Below are positions 24,125 to 36,479 of a DNA stretch of 64,000 nt, piece after piece. This DNA comes from Acanthopleura granulata (Eukaryota; Mollusca; Polyplacophora; Chitonida; Chitonidae), in assembly GCA_016165875.1 (NCBI GenBank), contig JABBOT010000006.1, forward strand, positions 784,570 to 848,569, given 5' to 3'. The position numbers and the translations under genes were made by a program. Within the stretch, counting starts at the first letter, position 1. Every line of letters begins with the position of its first letter. The notes under the pieces were generated by a model. It was not told the DNA's origin. It saw only the letters and a program-made list of their open reading frames with translations, and searched no databases.

Positions 24125-24300
24125 CTTATGTATTTATTTTCTATTGGTGTATTACCCTATTTCCGAAACTTATTCACTTATACATAGGCGCCAACATTAT
24201 GGTGGAGCAAACCGAACAGCGCCCAGTGGAAACCCACAACCATCAACAGGTTGCTAGCAACCTTCCCACGTACAGCCTGAGAGTCGTATTTCTCAGGTGC
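24125..24300 (-). mobile_element. SINE family 1, half-length copy
   Basis: TATTTATTTTCTATTGGTGT, CACTTATACATAGGCGCCAA, GTGGAAACCCACAACCATCA and CAGGTTGCTAGCAACCTTCC are in the reverse family 1 order. The tRNA-like head is lost. Confidence 0.75.
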
Positions 24301-27120
24301 GATGATAAGAGGGTAAAGCACAGTACGGTTCCCTCTTGCAGCAGTTTTGGAATTTGTGAAATATTCGTAGGTCTGCCTCAATAAAGTGACTTGCCGAAGA
24401 CATCAAAGAAGGCACTTTCAAGCCACAATCTATCTCCGTCATGTCGGCCAGTCCTTGGTCTGTAGCTTTCTGCTGAATACCAATCCAGGGAAGCACTCAC
24501 AGCGAATGTTTTGTTTGCGGTTTAACTCTGTTTGGGGCGCACACCCTGCAATTACCGCGCTGTTTTTGGGATGGTTAGCCAGGTCATGTTAGATTTAGCG
24601 GAATAATGAGCACTGCAAATGTGAAAAGGTCAACGGGATTGGTTACTATACATTGGTTACCACATGACATAGTTGGAAAACTGTACCACAGCTGACCATG
24701 GCTGAGTTGGCGAATAAATCGTGTCTGTTGTTAACTATGCATGGGATTCAAGGAACAAGTCCCTACTGGCGGTTCATCGGCAAACTTTGATGGCTAGTTC
24801 CTACAGAAAATAGTATAATGATGTTGCCTATTCACGAAAGGGGCATGGTTATAGAGTTATTACCACTGATTCCTGTCTACAGCCTAGTCGCAGAGTGCTC
24901 TATAGCACAATTATAACCATATTAGCCAGATTTCAGACTATCTGTCAGACTCCCAATAGAAAACTGGTCGATGGACAAACATGCCTATGACAGCAATAAC
25001 GGGGCACTGTTTTGGCGCCTTGGCAGTCCTTGGGGACGTATTTCTCTGTTTTCTAGTGTACAAATAGTCTAAAACGACTTATAGGTAGTGATACCTACTC
25101 TTTAACTACTGTTGTGTACTAGGGGCAAAAGTGCACTTTCTCATAACTTTGTGTAATTTGTGTAATACCTCCATAACGATGTAAGTGTGTCAGTGATACA
25201 CACTTGGATTACTACTGATATACATGCATTGCGGATGTGCAAATTTGTACACAGTCGTTTTACAGACTACCACGATATTGTCATACATGGCCAATTTCAA
25301 TTAAATTGAAGGAGCTTCTTCAGTCACTTGAAATTACTTGTTTCCAATCGGTAGTCGTACGCCCATGATGTTTTGAGGAATTAACGGTGTAGTTAATTTA
25401 CTTTGAACGATTTACACACCGCTACCAGAGTCATCGATGGGAACAAACATGCGCGTTAAAGGAGATTTTACATGTGATAGGCTTGCGCAACAATTGCATT
25501 CTGTCACCAGAAAATTCAGCAATGTTTTGCATTTAAGTTTTGTTATACTGAGTGCACAGTTTTTTTTACTTGTTTTGGATGCACTGTAACTGAATGAAAG
25601 CAACATAATCCGAAATATTGGTGTTTAGATCTGGATGGATAACACACTACAGTATCCAAAAGAGTCAGTAAGTCCGTCAGTTGTAGAAACCAGTCGAGGA
25701 CTAGAAAATGTTAACTTTTCCCAGAGTTCAACATAAACCTGTCACTCCCGCTTGTCGTATGATGAAGGCTAGCAGCTAATGGTTTCCGACTGGTCCTGTG
25801 TAGGTGTTTGATATGGACCGGGCACCAAGCAGGACCCCGTCATTCCAAATCAGGTGTTACTGAGCAGGTCAGGCAGAAGAGAGCTAAACAAGAACTGTGA
25901 TCGAGCATAGATTTACATTGGGCTGAATTAGTGTTTCCTTAGCATCAGCACCCGTGTGCACTCTAGCTGCCGATAATCTATTATCAGTGAACCAAATCCC
26001 TCGAGGGCTGTGCAGGACGTTCCCTTTTTCAATGGCTTTATTTGTCCTGAATTGTGTTTTATTTACATAATTATTGCTTTGTTCGGGTTTCGACAGCAGG
26101 TCTGCTCTCACGCTGCTGTTCTAAATGATAGATTGGTATACTTGCTTCATGAAGGGATTTTCCATTTCTGGTATAAATCCGCCCAACAGGCTCTGAAACA
26201 CTTAAAAAATTGTTAGAATGCAGGTGTATGTCATTCATTTGATTCCTTGCATGAAGACGTTGGCTTTGTATGTGGCAAAACTTTGTGACGCTCTCAAGAA
26301 AGCCAAGGCCATTGTAGGATAAGCTAAAAGTTATTAAGCATGTGGTGGATCAACGACCACAATGATGTGGAAAATAAGTTTAAATGACAAATACTGAAAA
26401 GTTTACCTTAGATTCTTACACTGAACTAACCCAAATAATTTTGCTCAGGTTGCACTCAAACTGCTATGAGATCAAGTGATCAAGTCTGCGCTTCCTCCAA
26501 TTTATCATCATATACGGTGTCCGAATAGAAACTACCTTGGACTTAAATGATGATTTACGATCGATTATCAGTTGTGTGCACACCAAGGCTCTGTGGCGTC
26601 CTCCGGACCCCTTTTTCCAATTTCCTTGACGTATAGGCAAAGACATTGTAATACCAAGTAAGCAGTTGTTAAGGATTATTAAATATCGGCCTGAAACATC
26701 AGCCTAGTAATTAGAAAATATATTTAAACGACAAACACCGAAATTTTATCTTGGAATCCTACACCCAACATACTCTCGCGAACATCGTCTCTAAATGCCA
26801 TTTATATGTATCATCTCACCCCTTCCCCAGTTTAATATAAGCACAATACATCTGTCTAACCGGTCTAGAAGGGAGGACAGCAAGTCGCTGTATCACTTCG
26901 ACTTGCGACAGTGGGCGTTTGCCATAGACAGAATGTAGACATGTAGAATAGAGTAGTGTCTATATGAATAAAGTTGGTGGTGCAGAAAGATTTTGTTGTC
27001 AGAAAACAAAAGGACGTACGGGGATTTACCTTCCTTAGAAACACTCACTTTGATCGTCGGGCCATATTCTCAACTCTAATGGTACATGCAATTTGTATAC
27101 CATGCCTGTTTTAAAAAACA
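24300..27120. other. unique DNA with one local imperfect duplication
   Basis: No gene recognised. About 26,320-26,425 resembles 26,650-26,775 (TTTAAA.GACAAA.ACCGA-type block and GA.TC.TACAC..AAC), a roughly 340-bp-spaced direct repeat of modest identity. Confidence 0.45.
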
Positions 27121-27124
27121 TTTG

Positions 27125-27225
27125 TTTATTTGTTGACTAATTGATTTGATCGATGTTTTACGCCATACTCAAAAATATTTCATTTAAGGCGACCAGAATT
27201 ATCGTGGAAAAAAATCTGGCAAAAT
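27125..27225 (-). mobile_element. SINE family 1, 3' fragment
   Basis: ATTTGATCGATGTTTTACGC, CATACTCAAAAATATTTCAT and GCGACCAGAATTATCGTGGA, broken off before the body. Confidence 0.7.
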
Positions 27226-27321
27226 ACGATAGACTGTCCCAAGACGTGCTCCGATGACTTGACACCTGTCTTTTAATATTTGAAAGGTTTCTCTTAAACA
27301 AAAACACAGACAAATAGTACG

Positions 27322-27620
27322 CCTCTGTGGCTTAGTACCTACAGCGTCCGCCTCGAGATGGAAAGCAAAACGCATGTCACAGCCTCGCTTGACGCTCAGC
27401 ACTGGGAGATTAGAGCAAGGAAACACGACCGATGTCGGTATAATGTGATCAGATGGGGTGTCATGTCTGGTTTCTTCGGCAAGATGTTCCAATGGGACAT
27501 CGCCCCGCCACAAGAAGACACACCCGTATTTGCTAGATTTCAATGACCCCTTGTCGTTATGAAACTGAAAAATTCTCGAGTACGACGTGAAATCCAAGCA
27601 TACATACATACATGTACAAG
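27322..27620 (+). mobile_element. SINE family 2, near full length
   Basis: Begins with a tRNA-like head, GCCTCTGTGGCTTAGTACCT and ACAGCGTCCGCCTCGAGATG (A-box region). Then come GATGTCGGTATAATGTGATC, GGTGTCATGTCTGGTTTCTT and CGCCACAAGAAGACACACCC, ending with TTCTCGAGTACGACGTGAAA and a CATA-type tail. It is the forward-oriented counterpart of 52,497-52,852. The 136- and 62-codon frames across it are incidental. Confidence 0.75.
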
Positions 27621-27794
27621 GAAGCAGGACTCATAGAAATCATCGTAATAACATCGAAAGTGATGTTACAAATTATTATTATTATTATTAATTACATTGT
27701 TCAATGAACATGTGAAGGAAAAAGGCTCAAATTACAGAAGTATTTATTTCGATGAACAGCCTAGAGAATGATACATTAAAAGTCTTAGAAAATT

Positions 27795-27950
27795 GAACTC
27801 AAGAATATTTCATATATACGACGGCGGTAGGCATTATTGCCGATCACATCCGATCATCTGCAGGGTGCTGGTAGACCACACTGGTGAGAGACTTCTGGGT
27901 AATTACGCTGTGCTAGCACGCTAACCACCTAGGGTACGCAGGTTCCGCTA
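27795..27950 (-). mobile_element. SINE family 1 with head, interior deleted
   Basis: ACTCAAGAATATTTCATATA, GACGGCGGTAGGCATTATTG, GACTTCTGGGTAATTACGCT and GTGCTAGCACGCTAACCACC. The last is the reversed tRNA-like head. Confidence 0.75.
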
Positions 27951-28119
27951 CCCAAATTTAAGTGCTGTCTTTAGCGAGTAAATCCAACATAACATAACGA
28001 GTCAATTCTTGGTTTTGTTTTATTTCTTTATTTTATGTGTGTGTGTGAATATGTTGATGATAACAAAGAATAAATGATACACACAAGCGCTCAAAGATAC
28101 CTACGGATGATAGATATTC

Positions 28120-28770
28120 TCCACTCTCTTTCAAGCATGCCTGCCCATGTCCATTGCATTCTGTGTTTTTTATTCTCCACTGTCTGTTACCCAATGTTCA
28201 TTGCAACCTTTACTTTTTATTCTCCACTGTCTGTCACCCCATTTGAATTGCACTCTTTACTTTTTATTCTCCACTGTCTGTCACCCCATTTGAATTGCAC
28301 TCTTTACTTTTTATTCTCCACTGTCTCTCACCCCATGCGAATTGCACCTGTGCCTTTTATTCTCAATTGTCTATCACCCCTTGTTGACTGCATTCTTTGT
28401 TCTTTATCTTTGTTCTCCATTGCCTGGGCAACGCATTTCCATTGCAGACTCTTTATAGTTTATTCCCATTATCTGTCACCCTATTTTCACGACCTGCTTT
28501 GTTTTTTATTTCCGATTTTCTGCCACCCATTGTTCATTACATGGCTTTTTGTTCTCCACTGCCCGCCAACCCATGTCCAATGCATTCTTTGTTTTTTGTT
28601 CTCCATTTTCTGTCAGCCCATGCCCATTGCATTCTTTATATTTTACTTTGCATTGTATTTCACCCCACTTCCATTGCATTCTTTGTTTAATTTTCTCCAT
28701 CGCCTACCACTACATGTTCAATGCATTCTTTATAGTTTACTCTTTGTCTGCCACCCAATTTCAATGGACT
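28120..28770. repeat. degenerate 47-bp minisatellite
   Basis: A unit built on TTTTTATTCTCCACTGTCTG plus TCACCCCAT....TTGCA.TCTTTA repeats with period 47 (starts 28,214, 28,261, 28,308, 28,354) and more irregularly on both sides, roughly 13-14 units. It is pyrimidine-rich on the plus strand and poor in stops, giving overlapping frames of 249, 97 and 79 codons. Since 47 is not a multiple of three, the 249-codon frame (28,074-28,823) reads the unit in rotating frames, which argues against coding. Confidence 0.85.
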
Positions 28771-30119
28771 TCCACATACGCGTTATAAAGGTTAAGGCAC
28801 CATTAACGTCTATTTGCTGCTAAATGTATTTCCTTGTCTTTTTTTGAAAGGCCAAAAAGCTATATGATGTTTTCGTAAGCATAGTTCTTTCATTCCGATT
28901 TTACATCATAACTTACAGAAAAGATATGTTCATCCTCCTCCGAAATGATGAGTACATTTCCTACTTGTTTTCAAAGTCTCTGAACGCTCTTGTTGTTTCT
29001 ATGTACCATTAAAGACGTATGCATTTATAGCTTGTGTTCCTAGTCTCGAATTCAGATGTCTTGTTTATGTAAGAAACATATAGGGGGAGAAAATGGTATG
29101 TTTTGTTTATGTGGCTAGCATTTTTCATCAATTTGCAGTGTGTTGATCTTATGTGTGGTATGCAAGGCTTTGGCAGTTTGTTCGTGTGGGCACCATATGA
29201 AAGAGCCACATTTGGGTTGCGCATTTCCTAAAGGTATCATGTAAGTGTTGAAATCGCATGTTCAAGCGGTCAGTTGATCCGGGTTATGCGGAACTGTATA
29301 AATTAAAAGTGTAAAGGCTGTGTCAGGTTCATCATCCAGAATCCATAAAGCAGAAAATCCACAATCAATATCTCTTAAAAGACCAACTGTACCAGACTCG
29401 CGTTCAGATATAAAGATCATTTTGTGACGTGGAAGGAAATCTTTGTCACTAGTGGTTTCTGTTGTTACGAATTTAACATTAACACTGAATTACTCGAAAC
29501 ATGTCAGGGTCCTGATTTGTAACGGACTTCCCCAGCCTAAAGCAACCGATAAATTTCACTTAATTGCCATTATGTTTATGCAGTGAATGTGCTTTATAAA
29601 AAGTCTAGCTGTAGTGTGGTTGCGCTGTTGGTATAGACAAAGGCCATCGGGTGTACGATAATCACACACATTGTAATGCTGACGGATCTGTCCATTAGTT
29701 TCAAACTGAAAGGCGACAGAATTCTCCTGCGAAGTATATAAATCTGATGAGTGGCCATGGACACTGTTGATCAACTGAACGTATTAATAATGCAGGCTTA
29801 CACCCACCAGACCACCTGGTGTGTATGAGTACTGCAAACACTAGGAATAAATGAGCGATTGCTTAGTCAACAAAAACGAGCCAATACAAACAAATGTTGT
29901 GTTGCGCATAAGTTGTATCAAATTCTTTGCAAAGTGTCTCTACAGCACATCTGTTAACATTGGAATTGACGTCTGGAGAAGTACTCACTGATCTCTGACA
30001 CTATTAACTTTACTCATATTTGTACGGTTTATATGAGTTGTCTCAGGATCTCCAATAATATGATATGGCGTCCCTCTAGCGCCAACCAATCACGCTGTTG
30101 CTGCACCTACACCGCTCTC

Positions 30120-30250
30120 GCTGTTCATGGGGTAATGGTGACAATATGCGGTCACGAGTTCCTGTGCAGTTTCTTCCCACCATGAGGCAGATCAATAGGC
30201 GCAATAAGTGAAATATTCTTGAGTGCGATGATATAAAACCTCAGTTCCAA
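30120..30250 (+). mobile_element. SINE family 1 fragment shared by both arms
   Basis: TATGCGGTCACGAGTTCCTG and AAGTGAAATATTCTTGAGTG. The mirrored position in the right arm (61,430-61,570) holds a reverse copy, so insertion came before the duplication. Confidence 0.55.
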
Positions 30251-30279
30251 AAAGTAAAATATACACGATAAGCGATCAG

Positions 30280-30445
30280 TGCCGCTTGTGTGGGTGTTTG
30301 TGCAATGTACAATTCGCTAGAGACTGTTTCCCACCAATATGGCGTCCACATGCCTGACGGGGTCCGTGATTCACCTCGGGCGCTCCGGTTTCCTGCACTC
30401 ACAATACTGATCGCCAAGGTATAAATGAGTCACCAGGCACCAGTC
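30280..30445 (+). mobile_element. SINE family 3 fragment shared by both arms
   Basis: CACCAATATGGCGTCCACAT, GGGCGCTCCGGTTTCCTGCA and ATACTGATCGCCAAGGTATA. The counterpart is the reverse copy at 61,265-61,430. Confidence 0.5.
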
Positions 30446-31429
30446 AGGTAAGTAAATACCTGAACAGTGGTCACTGACCTCTCGTGCATCATCTCACAAT
30501 TGTCACGAAGGTGAACTCAATGTTCCTCCTAAAATGTATATGCATCAAAGTGACAGGTTTGTTTTTACCAGCCTCAATGTATGCAACATGCGCTGTTGTT
30601 AGCTCCACATGAGTGTTTAAATGTAGCAGGTATCCGGATTCCATTAAATGTCATTTTGGTTTCCTACGCCTTCCAGTATACATTTAGGTCTTGTAGGCAA
30701 GTCAAATCAAGGCGGCCTATATATGTATTTGTAAGACTGACTATATCTCGCCTTAGCTCACCGTGTCGTTTGTGTTTGAGACTTCTTCTTTTCTCTACAC
30801 GTTTTGGGAATACCTGGCCTGAAAGAAAAGTGCTGAACGCACACGCGATGAAATACTTGCCATATAGTTTCCTGATCAATAACCACTTAGCGGAAGCGCA
30901 GGCCGATTCCAAGAAACCAGTTATGACAATTTCGGACTGAGGATTTGAAATAGGGGAACACCCAATAAGTCTATTATTAAAATAATAAATTTTTTGAGGA
31001 CAGATCTCTCATAATTTGAATCTTTCATGTCAGAAAGCCTTTATAAGATTCAGGATTTTTTAAAAATTTTGACTTTAAGGCAAAGTAGGCTTTGTCAAAA
31101 GTCCCCCTAACACGTGAGATTAAAAGGAAGAAAAAATTGTTGGAGAAAATATACCTGTTCTTTTCAGCTTGAACGTTTTTGCTCATCCCTAAATTCATGA
31201 GAGTGGTCTTATTTATTTATGCGCTTACATAACACTTCAATGGCACATGTCGCTGGACAACTTCACAGTCGTTTAATTAATAAGAAGTGACATGGTCATG
31301 CCAGAATACTCTCCTTGGAGGGAATGTTTTTTGAACATAATGCATATCTACGTCAAATCGCTTTACAAAACAACCGGCACAGGAATCCTAAAATAGAGTT
31401 GCAGCTGTTTACGAAGGCCTGAGCCTTTT

Positions 31430-31595
31430 TCGTAACAACAGGAGAAGAGCTCGTGAAGAAAAGGCCTAAAGTTTCCAAAGGTTGTTGGTTTATAATCTCC
31501 ACTTCGGTTTTCTTCACCCAAAACATTAACCATCTTCGTATAAATGAAAGTTTCTCTTGAGCATGGTGATCAACATCAACTAAATAAATCATAAA
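31430..31595 (+). mobile_element. SINE family 3, degenerate
   Basis: GTTTCCAAAGGTTGTTGGTT, CTTCGGTTTTCTTCACCCAA, CATCTTCGTATAAATGAAAG and an ATCAACTAAATAAATC end. The family assignment is by block order only. Confidence 0.4.
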
Positions 31596-32801
31596 GACAA
31601 CACACACGAACCATAGTGACGCTTTGTTTTAGAAGGATTACGTTTATTATTGAACCAGGAACCATGTGTTCGGTTTCGTATTCGGATGTAAATACCACGT
31701 GGAAATTTTGAAAGCAGAGAAAAATATGATTAAGGGACTTAATTCACTGAGAAATTCCAATTTTAAGGATTCCGTTTGATTTATAATAACATTCCACTTT
31801 GAACATATGGCAAAAATATCCACTAATGGTATTTAGGTCACTTAACCATTCTGAGGATAATTTTAAATGTCACACAGTAGATAGTAAATGAACGTTGTGG
31901 TATTAAATATATAGAATCCTCTTTAATTTCGTGTGTTTGTCATAGAAATGAAATGCGCCCTGAGAGCCTCTTGCCGCTGGCAATAGAATAACAGCGACCA
32001 GTTGCTGGCCCTCATCCTACTTATATTGGAATAAGTCACGGTTTTTGGATCGCCCAGGAATGCTGTAAATTGTCAGGCGTACGTAATGACTTGGGTTTCG
32101 CCAAAAAAAAATACCGTTCTGTCTGTTATCCATCTGCATGAAAATGCGTTTGAGGAAATAAGCTGTAGGAAATCGACCTGCCTGCTGTGGACAGTAATGA
32201 GCCTCGTTGAAGAGACAACAGAAAGGGTGTTTGGGAAATTTGCCGGCTCTCTTTGCTGAATGAAATTTTCCATGGATGTTAGTCAGTGACAATTATTTTC
32301 ATACTATAGGTCAAGCAGAGGAGAGATCTTCCATCAGCCGTAATGATTCATGTTATATGTTGATCTAAACATTCAGTTTAACATTCGCATACCACTGGCA
32401 AACTACAGTGGCGCTCCAAGTCGATAACCGAAAGCTTCATTTCCCAAACGACCTACAACAGCACTTCCCAAAGGGATGCAAGGAATACATGTAAGATATG
32501 AAAACATTTAAGAGGGACTTGATGGGTTCTTTGTAATTGGAAAACAAAGAGAATGGTCTCATTTCGTAGAATTGCTGAAAATAATATCTCCGCTTAGTGA
32601 TGATAAAAGGTACGAACTTCAACAAAGTTACGAAAACTCGACGAAGTGGTCAGACTTTAAAAAGTCCAGTCAACCAAACTCCTCGGCCCGTCATTGCAGT
32701 TTTTCGCTCAGCACACACGAAAGGGTCGAGACCCAGCTCAATTCAACTCGACTGTTACGCCTGGTCCTAAGCGTTCGTGTATGCAAAGCAACGACGCGAC
32801 T

Positions 32802-33269
32802 CAACTGGAGTTGTTCTCCAGTAGTTATGGGTATGCCGGTCAACTGGAGTTGTTCTCCAGTAGTTATGGGTATGCCGATCAACTGGAGTTGTTCTACAGT
32901 AGTTATGTGTATGCCGATCAACTGGAGTTGTTCTCCAGTAGTTATGTGTATGCCGGTGAACTGGAGTTGTTCTCCAGTAGTTATGTGTATGCCGATCAAC
33001 TGGAGTTGTTCTCCGGTAATTATATGTTTGTCGGTGAACTGGAGTTGTTCTCCAGTAGTTATGTGTATGCCGGTCAACTGGAGTTGTTCTCCAGTAGTTA
33101 TGGGTATGCCGGTGAACTGGAGTTGTTCTCCAGTAGTTATGGGTATGCCGATCAACTGGAGTTGTTCTCCAGTAGTTATGGGTATGCCGATCAACTGGAG
33201 TTGTTCTCCAGTAGTTATGTGTATGCCGATCAACTGGAGTTGTTCTCCGGTAGTTATGGGTATGCCGGT
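32802..33269. repeat. 39-bp minisatellite, 12 units, hairpin in each unit
   Basis: Units start every 39 bases at 32,802, 32,841 and so on to 33,231. Most contain ACTGGAG-TTGTT-CTCCAGT, a perfect 7-bp stem with 5-base loop, followed by AGTTATGKGTATGCCGRT. Units 6 and 12 have CTCCGG, and unit 3 has CTACAG, weakening the hairpin. Because 39 is 13 codons, two plus and two minus frames stay open throughout (204, 235, 180 and 197 codons). The plus frames read 13-residue units such as NWSCSPVVMGMPV or QLELFSSSYGYAG. Four equally open frames point to a non-coding satellite; expression is not excluded. It is not CRISPR, as there are no varied spacers. Confidence 0.95.
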
Positions 33270-33309
33270 GAATGTTTAAGAGGCCGGACGATGAGCAACA
33301 AGGACTAAC

Positions 33310-35010
33310 TCCGTATGATGAGTTGTGTCGCGTCTTATAGCTCTGGTGTATGCCAAGCATAGGTATCGTTTATTAAAGCTCACTTGCATGCACCAAGCTG
33401 GTGTGCATGTCTGTGCCTCACAAGGAGGAGGGCTCTTCTGTAACGTACGGTCGTCTACCCAATGCACTCCGGTTTCTGGATAAAGGTTTAGTGTTGACGA
33501 CACATGTAGCCGCTTTTGAAAGATGAAACCAAAGTTTAAAAATTGTATGTACGCCTACATGAAGACGCCGATATAACTCCGCACATTATATGGTCCAACG
33601 CATTTTATAACCATTTGACATTTTCAGATCATTGCTGCGGGCGAAATCGTGTCTGACGCGTCCATTGTCTAAGTAAGTCTAATGCTATATCTCCAGTGGG
33701 TTCCCATAAGGACTGTCATGAACAGCATTTCAATATTAACAGAAAAAGCAACATTTTTAAATTAAAGTAACCGTTATTTTATGTTTCTTTCAAGACATCA
33801 GAGGGGATAAAAGACTTTTTCTAACATTTTGCAAGGAGCCCACTCCGAAAAAATTATGTTTCCCATCACGGGCAAAGCAATAAATTCACATTCCAGAAAA
33901 GTTCTTGCTTACTTACGTCGACAGGAATAAACGGTCTTTCGTCAGTAATGGGTTGTCGATTTCTTATTTATGTCGCATACAAGACATTGTTATAAACATC
34001 AAAAATAATATATTAACTAAGATTAAGGTAGACAATGCATGCATGCATTATAACATATTCACACACCCAGCTATAACACACGAGTACATGTACACTACAA
34101 GTTCATCACTCAGCTGCTGTTTCGTTTTCGCCAGAAAATGGCAACAGTGTACCTTAGAGGGAACTGTGTGCCCGTTTGGCATTTTCAATTAGCCAGTGTG
34201 GTCCGCCAGTTCTATAGTTGTTCACGGTTTAAGTCACTTCTGAGAGCGTCTGGTCGAACAGCAGGATGTTGCCTTTTTTCAGATCACGGAAGCGTGGGAG
34301 TAAGCCGGACGCCTCCAAGCTTCTCTACCTGTGTTTATGTTTTCCATTGTTTGCTTTTAATGCAGATGAATTTAATGCATATGTATAAAGGTATAAAGCG
34401 AAAGTATTCAGGCGTTGTATTCCTTGAAAACATATTCACATCTTGATGTCTGACGATAGGCTGCAGCACATCAGTAAATGTTAATCGTTTGAATCCTGTT
34501 GCAAACACGCACACAGAGACATTTACCGACACACACACAATTACCGACACGCTCACGCACGCACGCATATGCATCACAACACACACACACACACGCCATC
34601 ATTATTAGGTTGGGTCTTGTGATCACTGCGTCCTTCGCGTCTGTAGTCGTATTCACAAAGATCTATGATGTATCATTTATTCATCAACAGCTATTTCTAG
34701 CTATGACGGTTGAACCCATCTGGACGTCTTATCCAGTTCCCGAAGCTGCTTGCGGGAAGACAACATGAAGCATCTGTAAGACTGCAGAATTGATATACAC
34801 CATGTGTTCAAAACACGCACCTATCCATCTCAAACCGCCTGTATCCCCAGTTGTCGACACTTGATCCATAATGAAGCACTCATCACTGATGCCGGTTGCA
34901 CAACCAGCTCCCAGGACATCAAGAACTAAGACCACAAACTTTCTTGGCATAACCTTTCTCCACATTTACAAAAACATTTACTTCCCAGCGTTTTGATAAA
35001 AGGTCAAAAT
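33310..35010. other. left-arm-only unique DNA
   Basis: No gene recognised. Contains the CA-rich tract at 34,505-34,596 and scattered frames up to 102 codons without domains. It has no counterpart in the right arm. Confidence 0.5.
34505..34596. repeat. imperfect (CA)n microsatellite
   Basis: ACACACACAC runs broken by ATTACCGACACG and CGCACGCACGCA. Frames rich in Cys/Val or Thr/His here are artefacts of the repeat. Confidence 0.85.
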
Positions 35011-35629
35011 TTCCGCAATCCATGGCTTCGTGATGGCTAATTTATATCAACAGATGTATCTATATATAGATATAAACGATCTCGCCCTGATAATAAGTTA
35101 GAATTCCTAAATTTCTTTTTTGTTTTTGCTCGTATATTGCTGGAACTGCTGTGTTAAATGTCCCTTTGCTCTCCGATCCCCTGATGTTGAATAGCTTATT
35201 TAAAAAAAATAAAAAGGAAAATGGAAAGATTGCTTCAGTTGACTGGATTCCTCGAGCAAAAAGCAATAATGTTGACGGTTTATTGATGGCTGTTAAAATG
35301 ATCCTGCTTCATTAAAGAGAAAACGGCACAAAAAAGCACAAAAAATAGTTTCCAAACAATTTCTGAGCCATTTGTTACATTCCCATCGAAATTCCAGGCG
35401 CCCATTCCGGCGTTGTGATGTTTTCCAAATGTCACTTGGGCACAAGATATACGAGGTTACATGGATGATGTGTATCAAAGTCACGGCACATGTACATTTG
35501 TCCCCGGCAGATGCCGATCTTCATAAGGCGGTCGATAGGCTGCAGCGAGGCCAGCATATAAGCGGGATGATACCAGCTTCATACATGGTGTTCTTGTATG
35601 TAAATTCATTATTATTATTTATTTATTTA

Positions 35630-35815
35630 CTGATCTATCTATATGATTATTTATTTATGCATCTATTTATATACTGGATTGTTTTTAACGCCATATTCAC
35701 GAAAATTTTACTGACACCATCGTAATCAGACGGTTAGGAGGAAAAAACGGGAGTACCCTGTGTAAACCACCGACTTTTGGCAAGTTACTGATGAACTGCC
35801 CCACATCTTGTATAG
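35630..35815 (-). mobile_element. SINE family 3, with reversed A-rich tail
   Basis: TTATTTATTTATGCATC, TTTTTAACGCCATATTCACG, GTGTAAACCACCGACTTTTG and GCAAGTTACTGATGAACTGC. The right arm at about 58,485-58,560 keeps the matching tail (GGCGTTAAAAGCAATAAAAA). Confidence 0.65.
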
Positions 35816-36479
35816 AGATACATTGTAAATTTCGATGTTTCACTTATAAACGCTTTTATGCATCGGAAATTAAACACTCGGAGATGCTAGCATTATAGTA
35901 TAGGCCTACATAAATGTTAGGCACCTATGTTTAATACAGTTTAATTAAAAAGTGCATATTTAACAAACACGCTTGTTTGAAGTTTCATCACCCATTAAAC
36001 GTGTTGGGCGTTTGTCATTTTACAGTGTATGCAAACTATATTGCTGGAAGACGAGTGGTTTTCAGCCATGTGACTCGAACACTCCACTTCAACAAGGAAT
36101 GTGGCAGGGAGCCTGTGTTATACCCATCTGACCCAGCGCTGTTTCTGTTTGTTTTGAAGAATGTAGTTCAATCAGATGTCGCACCACATTCGCGCTAACT
36201 GGAGTGTAACCTCGCACGTCATGTTTGTAATTCCCTTAGCACATACTCTTCGTGTTTGCATGGTATTTTTGTTTGTGCTATGAGTGACCATGACACGCAG
36301 CACGAAGTGTCCATTCTCATTAACAAAACAGCTTCCGACTAATTCTTATTACATGTTTATCATTTTTCTGAAAAAGACTCCTGCATTGCATTATTTTTTT
36401 TGTCATCCTTTGATCTCTGAAATTCTTTGCACAGCCACAATACAGACATAAGAGCAAGTCGCCTTTACTTTTGATGTAT

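Noticed and set aside
27199..27609. 136-codon minus-strand frame as a gene
   Set aside because: It lies across a family 2 SINE and part of a family 1 SINE; the sequence is explained by these repeats.
32802..33269. Regular palindromic units resembling a CRISPR array
   Set aside because: Units follow each other without distinct spacers, the setting is eukaryotic, and no cas-like gene is nearby. It is a minisatellite.
32572..33308. Repeat-protein gene of 204-235 residues on the plus strand
   Set aside because: Four of six frames are open across the array because the 39-bp unit lacks stops in them. No frame shows conserved non-repeat ends, a signal peptide or a known domain.
34471..34656. Cys/Val-rich small protein on the minus strand
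   Set aside because: It is a direct reading of the CA-rich microsatellite.
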